A stretch of DNA of 64,000 nt from Acanthosepion esculentum. Taxonomy: Eukaryota; Mollusca; Cephalopoda; Sepiida; Sepiidae. Positions 51,955 through 64,000 of this stretch are shown piece by piece. The notes under the pieces were generated by a model, which was not told the DNA's origin, ran no database searches, and worked only from the letters and a program-made list of their open reading frames with translations. The stretch is taken from contig OZ038500.1 in the NCBI GenBank assembly GCA_964036315.1, forward strand, positions 63,132,102 to 63,196,101, read 5' to 3'. Both the position numbers and the translations under genes were made by a program. Every line of letters starts with the position of its first letter. Within the stretch, counting starts at the first letter, position 1.

Positions 51955-52812
51955 ACCTATAGCCAATCTCACTAGATAGATAGATAGACAAATAGATAGA
52001 TATGAATAGATAGACAGATAGATAGATATGAATAGATAGACAGATAGATAGATATGAATAGATTGAGATAGATAGATAGATAGATAGATTGAGGGAGATA
52101 AATAGATAGATAGATTGAGGGAGATAAATAGATAGATATGAATAGATTGAGGGAGATAGATAGATATTGACATTAGATTGAGAGACATGTAGATAGATAC
52201 ATTACAATAATTCTGAGGTGGGTAGATAGATAAATAGATAGATAAATAGATGGCTAGATAGGTAAATATAGGCATTATGAGAATTTTGAGATAGATAATG
52301 AGATTATATGGATAGATAGGTAGATAGATACATCACGAGGATTCTTAGATAGATAAATAAATAGATAGATGCATTATGAGAATTCTTAGATAGATAGATA
52401 GATAGATCACAACTGCACAACATTGTGGTCAACAAAAACAAAATGTCAGTTGCAACATTTAACACCAACAATCTGTTGATGTTGAATGTTACCAGATAAT
52501 TTATTGCTTGTTTAATGCCAAATTTATGACTGTTAAAATACAAATTATTTCTTCCATGACATATGGTGCCCATGGCATGTGCCTGCCTTGCCATATCCTA
52601 GTTAGTCCATTGAGAATAAGAATAGACAAACTTTTCTAATTGATAGATATGTAGATAGATACATTACAATAATTCTGAGATAGATAGATAGATAGATAGA
52701 CATAGATTAGATGGATAGATAGGTAAACAGATGCATTCCGAGAATTTTGAGATAGATAGATAATGAGATTATTGGATAGCTAGGTAGATAGATTCATCAT
52801 GATAATTCTGAG

Positions 52813-52874
<62 letters not shown>

Positions 52875-53005
52875 TATATATATATAGAGAGAGAGATAGA
52901 TAGATAGATAGATATTGATATAAATATAGATAGACAGATCAGATTATGAGAATTCTGAGATAGATAATGTGAATAGATGGATAGTTAGGTAGATAGATAA
53001 ATAAA
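51955..53005. repeat. (GATA)n-rich block with a tandem duplication of about 600 bp
   Basis: GATA/GATAGATA runs with interruptions at 51970-52420 and 52640-53005, plus a TA run at 52808-52865. The unique part ATCACAACTGCACAACATTG, AAAATGTCAGTTGCAACATT and CAATCTGTTGATGTTGAATG at 52405-52640 recurs at 53005-53240, so GATA block plus unique part is duplicated in tandem. The Ser/Ile/Tyr/Leu ORFs on the minus strand are microsatellite artefacts. Confidence 0.88.
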
Positions 53006-53245
53006 TCACAACTACATAACATTGGGTCCAACAAAAACAAAATGTCAGTTGCAACATTTGGCACCAACAATCTGTTGATGTTGAATGTTGTCAGATGATT
53101 TATTGCTTGTTTAATGCTAAATTTATGAATATTAAAAAACAAGTTATTTGTTCAGTGACATGTGGTGCCCATGGCATGTAGCTTCCTTGCCAAACCCTAG
53201 TTAGTCCATTGAGGATAAGAATAGACAAACTTTTCTAATAGAGTT
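53006..53245. repeat. Second copy of the unique segment of the 600-bp duplication
   Basis: It matches 52405-52640 with scattered substitutions, through GGTGCCCATGGCATGT and TAGTTAGTCCATTGAG to AATAGACAAACTTTTCTAAT. It ends about 70 bases before exon 14. Confidence 0.88.
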
Positions 53246-53313
53246 TATTTCCATGTTAACATTATGAACAATAGACTTTAAATTTTAGTACTGTAATTCT
53301 TTCTTTATTTCAG

Positions 53314-53472
53314 AATATCCGTCTGCGATTGTGTATGGCATTGGCTATTTTTTCATTCAACAATGTTTCACAGCAACTGGCCATTCGACAAGCTGGAGGA
53401 ATCAGTTTCAGCATCTTTGAGGAATTTCTGGAGTCTTCAGATCTTTATTTCCAGGCTTATGCTGCATTTCAG
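53314..53472 (+). CDS. ANKAR: ANKAR-like exon 14, last visible exon (armadillo repeat)
   Basis: The acceptor is TTTCTTTATTTCAG and the donor TCAG|GTATTT, which is weaker than most in this gene. The exon is 53 codons and symmetrical (phase 0 at both ends): NIRLRLCMALAIFSFNNVSQ, then QLAIRQAGGISFSIFEEFLE, then SSDLYFQAYAAFQ. The AL.IF.FNN..QQL.IR..GGI pattern is typical of the C-terminal armadillo repeats of ANKAR-like proteins. The intron that follows runs into the long 54/57-bp minisatellite within about 85 bases and does not end inside the window. Confidence 0.9.
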
Positions 53473-53554
53473 GTATTTCTTTGTATGACAAGAAATGGAA
53501 GCTACATTTGATATTTTAGTAATGTTAGTTAATATGCCACAATGATGTGTGAAT

Positions 53555-56500
53555 AGATGGTATGATATGTTGTTCAGAGGAGGCAATCCTAATGAATGTC
53601 ATTTGCCTGAAAACTGGTATGATATGTTGTTCAGGAGAGGCAATCCTAATGAATACCATTTGCCTGAAAACTGGTATGATATGTTGTTTAGGGGAGGCAA
53701 TCCTAATGAATACCATTTGCTTGAAAACTGGTATGATATGTTGTTTTGGGGAGGCAATACTAATGAATGTCATTTGCCTGAAAACTGGTATATGTTGTTT
53801 AGGGGAGGCAATCCTAATGAATGTCATTTGCCTGAAAACTGGTATATGTTGTTTAGGGGAGGCAATCCTAATGAATGTCATTTGCCTGAAAACTGGTATA
53901 TTTTGTTTAGGGGAGGCAATCCTAATGAATGTCATTTACCTGAAAACTGGTATGATATGTTGTTCAGGAGAGGCAATCCTAATGAATACCATTTGCCTGA
54001 AAACTGGTATGATATGTTGTTCAGAGGAGGCAATCCTAATGAATACCATTTGCCTGAAAACTGGTATGATATGTTGTTCAGGGGAGGCAATCCTAATGAA
54101 TACCATTTGCCTGAAAACTGGTATGATATGTTGTTTAGGGGAGGCAATACTAATGAATGTCATTTGCCTGAAAACTGGTATATTTTGTTTAGGGGAGGCA
54201 ATCCTAATGAATGTCATTTGCCTGAAAACTGGTATGATATGTTGTTCAGGAGAGGCAATCCTAATGAATACCATTTGCCTGAAAACTGGTATGATATGTT
54301 GTTTAGGGGAGGCAATCCTAATGAATACCATTTGCCTGAAAACTGGTATGATATGTTGTTTAGGGGAGGCAATCCTAATGAATACCATTTGCCTGAAAAC
54401 TGGTATATGTTGTTTAGGGGAGGCAATCCTAATGAATGTCAATTGCCTGAAAACTGGTATGATATGTTGTTAAGGAGAGGCAATCCTAATGAATACCATT
54501 TGCCTGAAAACTGGTATATGTTGCTTAGGGGAGACAATCCTAATGAATGTCATTTGCCTGAAAACTGGTATGATATGTTGTTCAGGGGAGGCAATCCTAA
54601 TGAATACCATTTGCCTGAAAACTGGTATGATATGTTGTTCAGAGGAGGCAATCCTAATGAATACCATTTGCCTGAAAACTGGTATGATATGTTCTTTAGG
54701 GGAAGCAATCCTAATGAATACCATTTGCTTGAAAACTGGTATGATATGTTGTTTAGGGGAGGCTATGCTAATGAATGTCATTTGCCTGAAAACTGGTATA
54801 TGTTGTTTAGGGGAGGCAATCCTAATGAATGTCATTTGCCTGAAAACTTGTATGATATGTTGTTCAGGGGAGGAAATCCTAATGAATACCATTTGCCTGA
54901 AAACTGGTATGATATGTTGTTCAGAGGAGGCAATCCTAATGAATACCATTTGCCTGAAAACTGGTATGATATGTTGTTCAGGGGAGGCAATCCTAATGAA
55001 TACCATTTGCCTGAAAACTGGTATGATATGTTGTTTAGGGGAGGCAATCCTAATGAATACCATTTGCTTGAAAACTGGTATGATATGTTGTTTAGGGGAG
55101 GCAATACTAATGAATGTCATTTGCCTGAAAACTGGTATATGTTGTTTAGGGGAGGCAATCCTAATGAATGTCATTTGCCTGAAAACTGGTATATTTTGTT
55201 TAGGGGAGGCAATCCTAATGAATGTCATTTACCGGAAAACTGGTATGATATGTTGTTCAGGAGAGGCAATCCTAATGAATACCATTTGCCTGAAAACTGG
55301 TATGATATGTTGTTCAGAGAAGGCAATCCTAATGAATACCATTTGCCTGAAAACTGGTATGATATGTTGTTCAGGGGAGGCAATCCTAATGAATACCATT
55401 TGCCTGAAAACTGGTATGATATGTTGTTTAGGGGAGGCAATACTAATGAATACCATTTGCCTGAAAACTGGTATATTTTGTTTAGGGGAGGCAATCCTAA
55501 TGAATGTCATTTGCCTGAAAACTGGTATGATATGTTGTTCAGGAGAGGCAATCCTAATGAATACCATTTGCCTGAAAACTGGTATGATATGTTGTTTAGG
55601 GGAGGCAATCCTAATGAATACCATTTGCCTGAAAACTGGTATATGTTGTTTAGGGGAGGCAATCCTAATGAATGTCAATTGCCTGAAAACTGGTATGATA
55701 TGTTGTTAAGGGGAGGCAATCCTAATGAATACCATTTGCCTGAAAACTTGTATATCTTGTTTAGGGGAGGCAATCCTAATGAATGTCATTTGCCTGAAAA
55801 CTTGTATGATATGTTGTTCAGGGGAGGCAATCCTAATGAATACCATTTGCCTGAAAACTGGTATGATATGTTGTTCAGAGGAGGCAATCCTAATGAATAC
55901 CATTTGCCTGAAAACTGGTATGATATGTTGTTTAGGGGAGGCAATACTAATGAATGTCATTTGCGTGAAAACTTGTATTTTTTTTTTTTAGGGGAGGCAA
56001 TCCTAATGAATGTCATTTGCCTGAAAACTGGTATGATATGTTGTTCAGGAGAGGCAATCCTAATGAATACCATTTGCCTGAAAACTGGTATGATATGTTG
56101 TTTAGGGGAGGCAATCCTAATGAATACCATTTGCCTGAAAACTGGTATGATATGTTGTTTAGGGGAGGCAATCCTAATGAATACCATTTGCCTGAAAACT
56201 GGTATATGTTGTTTAGGGGAGGCAATCCTAATGAATGTCAATTGCCTGAAAACTGGTATGATATGTTGTTAAGGAGAGGCAATCCTAATGAATACCATTT
56301 GCCTGAAAACTGGTATATGTTGTTTAGGGGAGACAATCCTAATGAATGTCATTTGCCTGAAAACTGGTATGATATGTTGTTCAGGGGAGGCAATCCTAAT
56401 GAATACCATTTGCCTGAAAACTGGTATGATATGTTGTTCAGAGGAGGCAATCCTAATGAATACCATTTGCCTGAAAACTGGTATGATATGTTGTTCAGGG

Positions 56501-59500
56501 GAGGCAATCCTAATGAATACCATTTGCCTGAAAACTGGTATGATATGTTGTTTAGGGGAGGCAATCCTAATGAATGTCAATTGCCTGAAAACTGGTATGA
56601 TATGTTGTTAAGGGGAGGCAATCCTAATGAATACCATTTGCCTGAAAACTTGTATGTCTTGTTTAGGGGAGGCAATCCTAATGAATGTCATTTGCCTGAA
56701 AACTGGTATGATATGTTGTTCAGGGGAGGCAATCCTAATGAATACCATTTGCCTGAAAACTGGTATGACATGTTGTTTAGGGGAGGCAATCCTAATGAAT
56801 ACCATTTGCTTGAAAACTGGTATGACATGTTGTTTAGGTGAGGCAATACTAATGAATGTCATTTGCCTGAAAACTGGTATATTTTGTTTAGGGGAGGCAA
56901 TTCTAATGAATGTCATTTGCCTGAAAACTGGTATGATATGTTGCTCAGGAGAGGCAATCCTAATGAATACCATTGGCCTGACAACTGGTATGATATGTTG
57001 TTTAGGGGAGGCAATCCTAATGAATACCATTTGCCTGAAAACTGGTATGATATGTTGTTTAGGGGAGGCAATACTAATAATACCATTTGCCTGAAAACTG
57101 GTATATGTTGTTTAGGGGAGGCAATCCTAATGAATATCAATTGCCTGAAAACTGGTATGATATGTTGTTAAGGAGAGGCAATCCTAATGAATAACATTTG
57201 CCTGAAAACTGGTATATCTTGTTTAGGGGAGGCAATCCTAATGAATGTCATTTGCCTGAAAACTGGTATGATATGTTGTTCAGGGGAGGCAATCCTAATG
57301 AATACCATTTGCCTGAAAACTGGTATGATATGTTCTTTAGGGGAGGCAATCCTAATGAATACCATTTGCTTGAAAACTGGTATGATATGTTGTTTAGGGG
57401 AGGCTATACTAATGAATGTCATTTGCCTGAAAACTGGCATATGTTGTTTAGGGGAGGCAATCCTAATGAATGTCATTTGCCTGAAAACTTGTATGATATG
57501 TTGTTCAGGGGAGGCAATCCTAATGAATACCATTTGCCTGAAAACTGGTATGATATGTTGTTCAGAGGAGGCAATCCTAATGAATACCTATTGCCTGAAA
57601 ACTGGTATGATATGTTGTTCAGGGGAGGCAATCCTAATGAATACCATTTGCCTGAAAACTGGTATGATATGCTGTTTAGGGGAGGCAATACTAATGAATG
57701 TCATTTGCCTGAAAACTGGTATATTTTGTTTAGGGGAGGAAATCCTAATGAATGTCATTTGCCTGAAAACTGGTATGATATGTCGCTCAGGAGAGGCAAT
57801 CCTAATGAATACCATTTGCCTGAAAACTGGTATGATATGTTGTTTAGGGGAGGCAATCCTAATGAATACCATTTGCTTGAAAACTGGTATGATATGTTGT
57901 TTAGGGGAGGCAATAATAATGAATGTCATTTGCCTGAAAACTGGTATATGTTGTTTAGGGGAAGCAATCCTAATGAATGTCATTTGCCGGAAAACTGGTA
58001 TGATATGTTGTTCAGGAGAGGCAATCCTAATGAATACCATTTGCCTGAAAACTGGTATGATATGTTGTTTAGGGGAGGCAATCCTAATGAATACCATTTG
58101 CCTGAAAACTGGTATGATATGTTGTTCAGGGGAGGCAATCTTAATGAATACCATTTGCCTTAAAAACTGGTATGATATGTTGTTCAGGGGAGGCAATCCT
58201 AATGAATAACATTTGCCTGAAAACTGGTATATGTTGTTTAGGGGAGACAATCCTAATGAATACCATTTGCCTGAAAACTGGTATGATATTTTGTTTTGGG
58301 GAGGCAATCCTAATGAATGTCATTTGCCTGAAAACTGGTATGATATGTTGTTCAGTGGATGCAATGCTAATGAATACCATTTGCCAGAAAACTGGTATGA
58401 TATGTTGTTTAGGGGAGGCAATACTAATGAATGTCATTTGCCTGAAAAATGGTATGATATGTTGTTCAGGAGAGGCAATCCTAATGAATACCATTTGCCT
58501 GAAAACTGGTATGATATGTTGTTTAGGGGAGGCAATCCTAATGAATACCATTTGCCTGAAAACTGGTATATGTTGTTTAGGGGAGGCAATCCTAATGAAT
58601 GTCAATTGCCTGAAAACTGGTATGATATGTTGTTAAGGGGAGGCAATCCTAATGAATACCAGTTGCCTGAAAACTTGTATATCTTGTTTAGGGGAGGCAA
58701 TCCTAATGAATGTCATTTGCCTGAAAACTGGTATGATATGTTGTTCAGGGGAGGCAATCCTAATGAATACCATTTGCCTGAAAACTGGTATGATATGTTG
58801 TTTAGGGGAGGCAATCCTAATGAATACCATTTGCTTGAAAACTGGTATGATATGTTGTTTAGGGGAGGCAATACTAATGAATGTCATTTGCCTGAAAACT
58901 GGTATGATATGTCGCTCAGGAGAGGCAATCCTAATGAATACCATTTGCCTGAAAACTGGTATGATATGTTGTTTAGGGGAGGCAATCCTAATGAATACCA
59001 TTTGCTTGAAAACTGGTATGATATGTTGTTTAGGGGAGGCAATAATAATGAATGTCATTTGCCTGAAAACTGGTATATGTTGTTTAGGGGAAGCAATCCT
59101 AATGAATGTCATTTGCCGGAAAACTGGTATGATATGTTGTTCAGGAGAGGCAATCCTAATGAATACCATTTGCCTGAAAACTGGTATGATATGTTGTTTA
59201 GGGGAGGCAATCCTAATGAATACCATTTGCCTGAAAACTGGTATGATATGTTGTTCAGGGGAGGCAATCTTAATGAATACCATTTGCCTTAAAAACTGGT
59301 ATGATATGTTGTTCAGGGGAGGCAATCCTAATGAATAACATTTGCCTGAAAACTGGTATATGTTGTTTAGGGGAGACAATCCTAATGAATACCATTTGCC
59401 TGAAAACTGGTATGATATTTTGTTTTGGGGAGGCAATCCTAATGAATGTCATTTGCCTGAAAACTGGTATGATATGTTGTTCAGTGGATGCAATGCTAAT

Positions 59501-62500
59501 GAATACCATTTGCCAGAAAACTGGTATGATATGTTGTTTAGGGGAGGCAATACTAATGAATGTCATTTGCCTGAAAAATGGTATGATATGTTGTTCAGGA
59601 GAGGCAATCCTAATGAATACCATTTGCCTGAAAACTGGTATGATATGTTGTTTAGGGGAGGCAATCCTAATGAATACCATTTGCCTGAAAACTGGTATAT
59701 GTTGTTTAGGGGAGGCAATCCTAATGAATGTCAATTGCCTGAAAACTGGTATGATATGTTGTTAAGGGGAGGCAATCCTAATGAATACCAGTTGCCTGAA
59801 AACTTGTATATCTTGTTTAGGGGAGGCAATCCTAATGAATGTCATTTGCCTGAAAACTGGTATGATATGTTGTTCAGGGGAGGCAATCCTAATGAATACC
59901 ATTTGCCTGAAAACTGGTATGATATGTTGTTTAGGGGAGGCAATCCTAATGAATACCATTTGCTTGAAAACTGGTATGATATGTTGTTTAGGGGAGGCAA
60001 TACTAATGAATGTCATTTGCCTGAAAACAGGTATATGTTGTTTAGGGGAGGCAATCCTAATGAATGTTATTTGCCTGAAAACTTGTATGATATGTTGTTC
60101 AGGGGAGGCAATCCTAATGAATACCATTTGCCTGAAAACTGGTATGACATGTTGTTCAGAGGAGGCAATCCTAATGAATACCATTTGCCTGAAAACTGGT
60201 ATGATATGTTGTTTAGGGGAGGCAATACTAATGAATGTCATTTGCCTGAAAACTGGTATATTTTGTTTAGGGGAGGCAATCCTAATGAATGTCATTTGCC
60301 TGAAAACTGGTATGATATGTTGCTCAGGAGAGGCAATCCTAATGAATACCATTTGCCTGAAAACTGGTATGATATGTTGTTTAGGGGAGGCAATACTAAT
60401 GAATACCATTTGCCTGAAAACTGGTATGATATGTTGTTTAGGGGAGGCAATACTAATGAATGTCATTTGCCTGAAAACTGGTATATGTTGTTTAGGGGAG
60501 GCAATCCTAATGAATGTCATTTGCCGGAAAACTGGTATGATATGTTGTTCACGAGAGGCAATCCTAATGAATACCATTTGCCTGAAAACTGGTATGATAT
60601 GTTGTTTAGGGGAGGCAATCCTAATGAATACCATTTGCCTGAAAACTGGTATGATATGTTGTTCAGAGGAGGCAATCCTAATGAATACCATTTGCCTGAA
60701 AACTGGTATGATATGTTGTTTAGGGGAGGCAATACTAATGAATGTCATTTGCCTGAAAACTGGTATATTTTGTTTAGGGGAGGAAATCCTAATGAATGTC
60801 ATTTGCCTGAAAACTGGTATGATATGTCGCTCAGGAGAGGCAATCCTAATGAATACCATTTGCCTGAAAACTGGTATGATATGTTGTTTAGGGGAGGCAA
60901 TCCTAATGAATACCATTTGCTTGAAAACTGGTATGATATGTTGTTTAGGGGAGGCAATAATAATGAATGTCATTTGCCTGAAAACTGGTATATGTTGTTT
61001 AGGGGAGGCAATCCTAATGAATGTCATTTGCCGGAAAACTGGTATGATATGTTGTTCAGGAGAGGCAATCCTAATGAATACCATTTGCCTGAAAACTGGT
61101 ATGATATGTTGTTTGGGGGAGGCAATCCTAATGAATGTCATTTGCCTGAAAACTGGTATGACATGTTGTTCAGGGGAGGCAATCCTAATGAATACCATTT
61201 GCCTGAAAACTGGTATGATATGTTGTTTAGGGGAGGCAATCCTAATGAATACCATTTGCTTGAAAACTGGTATGATATGTTGTTTAGGGGAGGCTATACT
61301 AATGAATGTCATTTGCCTGAAAACTGGTATATGTTGTTTAGGGGAGGCAATACTAATGAATGTCATTTGCCTGAAAACTTGTATGATATGTTGTTCAGGG
61401 GAGGCAATCCTAATGAATACCATTTGCCTGAAAACTGGTATGCTATGTTGTTCAGAGGAGGCAATCCTAATGAATACCTATTGCCTGAAAACTGGTATGA
61501 TATGTTGTTCAGGGGAGGCAATCCTAATGAATACCATTTGCCTGAAAACTGGTATGATATGTTGTTCAGGGGAGGCAATCTTAATGAATACCATTTGCCT
61601 TAAAAACTGGTATGATATGTTGTTTAGGGGAGGCAATCCTAATGAATAACATTTGCCTGAAAACTGGTATATGTTGTTTAGGGGAGACAATCCTAATGAA
61701 TACCATTTGCCTGAAAACTGGTATGATATTTTGTTTTGGGGAGGCAATCCTAATGAATGTCATTTGCCTGAAAACTGGTATGATATGTTGTTCAGTGGAT
61801 GCAATGCTAATGAATACCATTTGCCAGAAAACTGGTATGATATGTTGTTTAGGGGAGGCAATACTAATGAATGTCATTTGCCTGAAAAATGGTATGATAT
61901 GTTGTTCAGGAGAGGCAATCCTAATGAATACCATTTGCCTGAAAACTGGTATGATATGTTGTTTAGGGGAGGCAATCCTAATGAATACCATTTGCCTGAA
62001 AACTGGTATATGTTGTTTAGGGGAGGCAATCCTAATGAATGTCAATTGCCTGAAAACTGGTATGATATGTTGTTAAGGGGAGGCAATCCTAATGAATACC
62101 AGTTGCCTGAAAACTTGTATATCTTGTTTAGGGGAGGCAATCCTAATGAATGTCATTTGCCTGAAAACTGGTATGATATGTTGTTCAGGGGAGGCAATCC
62201 TAATGAATACCATTTGCCTGAAAACTGGTATGATATGTTGTTTAGGGGAGGCAATCCTAATGAATACCATTTGCTTGAAAACTGGTATGATATGTTGTTT
62301 AGGGGAGGCAATACTAATGAATGTCATTTGCCTGAAAACAGGTATATGTTGTTTAGGGGAGGCAATCCTAATGAATGTCATTTGCCTGTAAACTTGTATG
62401 ATATGTTGTTCAGGGGAGGCAATCCTAATGAATACCATTTGCCTGAAAACTGGTATGACATGTTGTTCAGAGGAGGCAATCCTAATGAATACCATTTGCC

Positions 62501-64000
62501 TGAAAACTGGTATGATATGTTGTTCAGGGGAGGCAATCCTAATGAATACCATTTGCCTGAAAACTGGTATGATATGTTGTTTAGGGGAGGCAATACTAAT
62601 GAATGTCATTTGCCTGAAAACTGGTATATTTTGTTTAGGGGAGGCAATCCTAATGAATGTCATTTGCCTGAAAACTGGTATGATATGTTGCTCAGGAGAG
62701 GCAATCCTAATGAATACCATTTGCCTGAAAACTGGTATGATATGTTCTTTAGGGGAGGCAATCCTAATGAATACCATTTGCTTGAAAACTGGTATGATAT
62801 GTTGTTTAGGGGAGGCAATACTAATGAATGTCATTTGCCTGAAAACTGGTATATGTTGTTTAGGGGAGGCAATCCTAATGAATGTCATTTGCCGGAAAAC
62901 TGGTATGATATGTTGTTCACGAGAGGCAATCCTAATGAATACCATTTGCCTGAAAACTGGTATGATATGTTGTTTAGGGGAGGCAATCCTAATGAATACC
63001 ATTTGCCTGAAAACTGGTATGATATGTTGTTCAGAGGAGGCAATCCTAATGAATACCATTTGCCTGAAAACTGGTATGATATGTTGTTTAGGGGAGGCAA
63101 TACTAATGAATGTCATTTGCCTGAAAACTGGTATATTTTGTTTAGGGGAGGAAATCCTAATGAATGTCATTTGCCTGAAAACTGGTATGATATGTTGCTC
63201 AGGAGAGGCAATCCTAATGAATACCATTTGCCTGAAAAGTGGTATGATATGTTGTTTAGGGGAGGCAATCCTAATGAATACCATTTGCTTGAAAACTGGT
63301 ATGATATGTTGTTTAGGGGAGGCAATAATAATGAATGTCATTTGCCTGAAAACTGGTATATGTTGTTTAGGGGAGGCAATCCTAATGAATGTCATTTGCC
63401 GGAAAACTGGTATGATATGTTGTTCAGGAGAGGCAATCCTAATGAATACCATTTGCCTGAAAACTGGTATGATATGTTGTTTAGGGGAGGCAATCCTAAT
63501 GAATACCATTTGCCTGAAAACTGGTATGATATGTTGTTCAGGGGAGGCAATCTTAATGAATACCATTTGCCTTAAAAACTGGTATGATATGTTGTTTAGG
63601 GGAGGCAATCCTAATGAATAACATTTGCCTGAAAACTGGTATATGTTGTTTAGGGGAGACAATCCTAATGAATACCATTTGCCTGAAAACTGGCATGATA
63701 TTTTGTTTTGGGGAGGCAATCCTAATGAATGTCATTTGCCTGAAAACTGGTATGATATGTTGTTCAGTGGATGCAATGCTAATGAATACCATTTGCCAGA
63801 AAACTGGTATGATATGTTGTTTATGGGAGGCAATACTAATGAATGTCATTTGCCTGAAAAATGGTATGATATGTTGTTCAGGAGAGGCAATCCTAATGAA
63901 TACCATTTGCCTGAAAACTGGTATGATATGTTGTTTAGGGGAGGCAATCCTAATGAATACCATTTGCCTGAAAACTGGTATATGTTGTTTAGGGGAGGCA
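53555..64000 (+). repeat. Giant 54/57-bp minisatellite, more than 10.4 kb, about 185 units
   Basis: Two interleaved unit lengths: 57 bp (GGTATGATATGTTGTTTAGG, GGAGGCAATCCTAATGAATA, CCATTTGCCTGAAAACT) and 54 bp lacking the GAT of GGTATGATATG and usually carrying GAATGTCATT in place of GAATACCATT. Both are multiples of three, so two forward and two reverse frames stay open for hundreds of codons. The 19-residue repeats ENWYDMLFRGGNPNEYHLP and MVFIRIASPEQHIIPVFRQ are consequences of this. It starts about 80 bases after exon 14 and runs off the window. It is intronic by position; no start, stop or splice arrangement makes it part of the gene. Confidence 0.95.
57776..60028 (+). repeat. 1,129-bp higher-order tandem duplication inside the minisatellite
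   Basis: Copy A (57776-58904) and copy B (58905-60028) share rare variants in the same order: GTCGCTCAGGAGAGG at 57782 and 58911, GGCAATAATAATGAATG, GGAAGCAATCC, CTTAATGAATACC, the extra A in GCCTTAAAAACTGG (58161 and 59290), GTTTTGGGGAGG, and CAGTGGATGCAATGC. The extra-A marker recurs at 61601 and 63573 (spacings 1129, 2311 and 1972). So blocks of about 20-40 units have been copied as units. Confidence 0.85.

Larger units (their letters stand above)
1770..53472 (+). other. ANKAR: ANKAR-like gene span (14 internal exons, both ends outside the window)
   Basis: One split gene explains every conserved coding block on the + strand. The 14 exons total 2567 nt. After the first two bases, which finish a codon begun upstream, they read 855 codons without a stop. 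Each donor/acceptor pair is compatible in phase; the phases after exons 1-14 are 1,2,0,1,2,1,1,1,2,0,1,1,0,0. Conceptual residues 152-362 are ankyrin repeats and 362-855 are armadillo repeats. That order, ankyrin followed by a long armadillo array, is the architecture of ANKAR, a roughly 1,400-residue protein in vertebrates whose biochemical role is poorly known. Both repeat types are protein-binding scaffolds, so a scaffold role is an inference. The introns total about 49 kb and are mostly transposons and tandem repeats. The start codon, promoter, stop codon and poly(A) site are not in the window. Confidence 0.82.

Noticed and set aside
51907..52275. Ile/Tyr/Leu/Ser-rich 122-codon ORF on the minus strand
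   Set aside because: A translation of GATA microsatellite.
53549..56272. 907-codon ORF, and several other 300-750-codon ORFs on both strands
   Set aside because: They are shadows of the 54/57-bp minisatellite. Four of six frames are open because unit lengths are multiples of three. There is no non-repeat sequence, no domain, and no splice continuity with exon 14.
1..64000. Bacterial-type operon, defence system, phage or toxin locus
   Set aside because: No prokaryotic gene organisation was found. All recognisable coding sequence is either the spliced ANKAR-like gene or transposon debris.

Overview
This is a eukaryotic, AT-rich, repeat-dense stretch. I read it as one piece of a very long multi-exon animal gene on the + strand. 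The abundance of tRNA-derived SINEs, CR1/L2-like and RTE-like LINE relics, Tc1/mariner and Helitron debris, and huge minisatellites, together with the gene content, suggests a mollusc, most likely a coleoid cephalopod such as an octopus. That assignment is an inference; nothing in the window proves it.

The gene is ANKAR-like (ankyrin and armadillo repeat-containing protein). Fourteen coding exons between 1770 and 53472 all have AG/GT borders and compatible codon phases at every junction. Joined, they give 855 uninterrupted codons. Exons 1-3 (1770-1874, 4823-4994, 8161-8338) encode the region before the repeats. Exons 4-6 (14369-14591, 15344-15545, 19811-20019) encode about five to six ankyrin repeats. 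Exons 7-14 (25255 to 53472) encode a long run of armadillo repeats. Both ends of the gene lie outside the window: exon 1 begins in mid-codon and exon 14 ends with a splice donor, not a stop.

Everything else is intron. 1-1335 holds a reversed, 5'-truncated LINE and a palindromic trinucleotide repeat. 2.5-7.3 kb holds several old tandem families and a long-armed foldback element. 8.6-10 kb is a near-perfect 127-bp tandem array of a tRNA-like SINE, interrupted by composite SINE/LINE debris. 12.2-13.7 kb has RTE and LINE relics joined by a hairpin. 15.9-18.2 kb is a 38-bp minisatellite split by a probable solo LTR. 24.5 kb has a 5S-rRNA-headed SINE whose tail matches the LINE copies elsewhere in the window. 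27-28.8 kb holds two Tc1/mariner-type elements separated by only four bases. 34-38 kb is a nest: a hAT-like MITE in a mariner, Helitron relics, and a solo LTR in a LINE. 44-52 kb is RTE, Helitron, mariner and RLE-LINE debris.

From about 53555 to the window end there is a 54/57-bp minisatellite of more than 10 kb. It is open in four of six frames and shows large higher-order duplications. It lies in the intron after the last visible armadillo exon, and I do not treat its long ORFs as genes.

Transposon and repeat borders were judged by eye and may be off by tens of bases. Exon borders rest on splice consensus, reading frame and phase agreement, without transcript data. I see no prokaryotic system, CRISPR array, viral genome or toxin gene.
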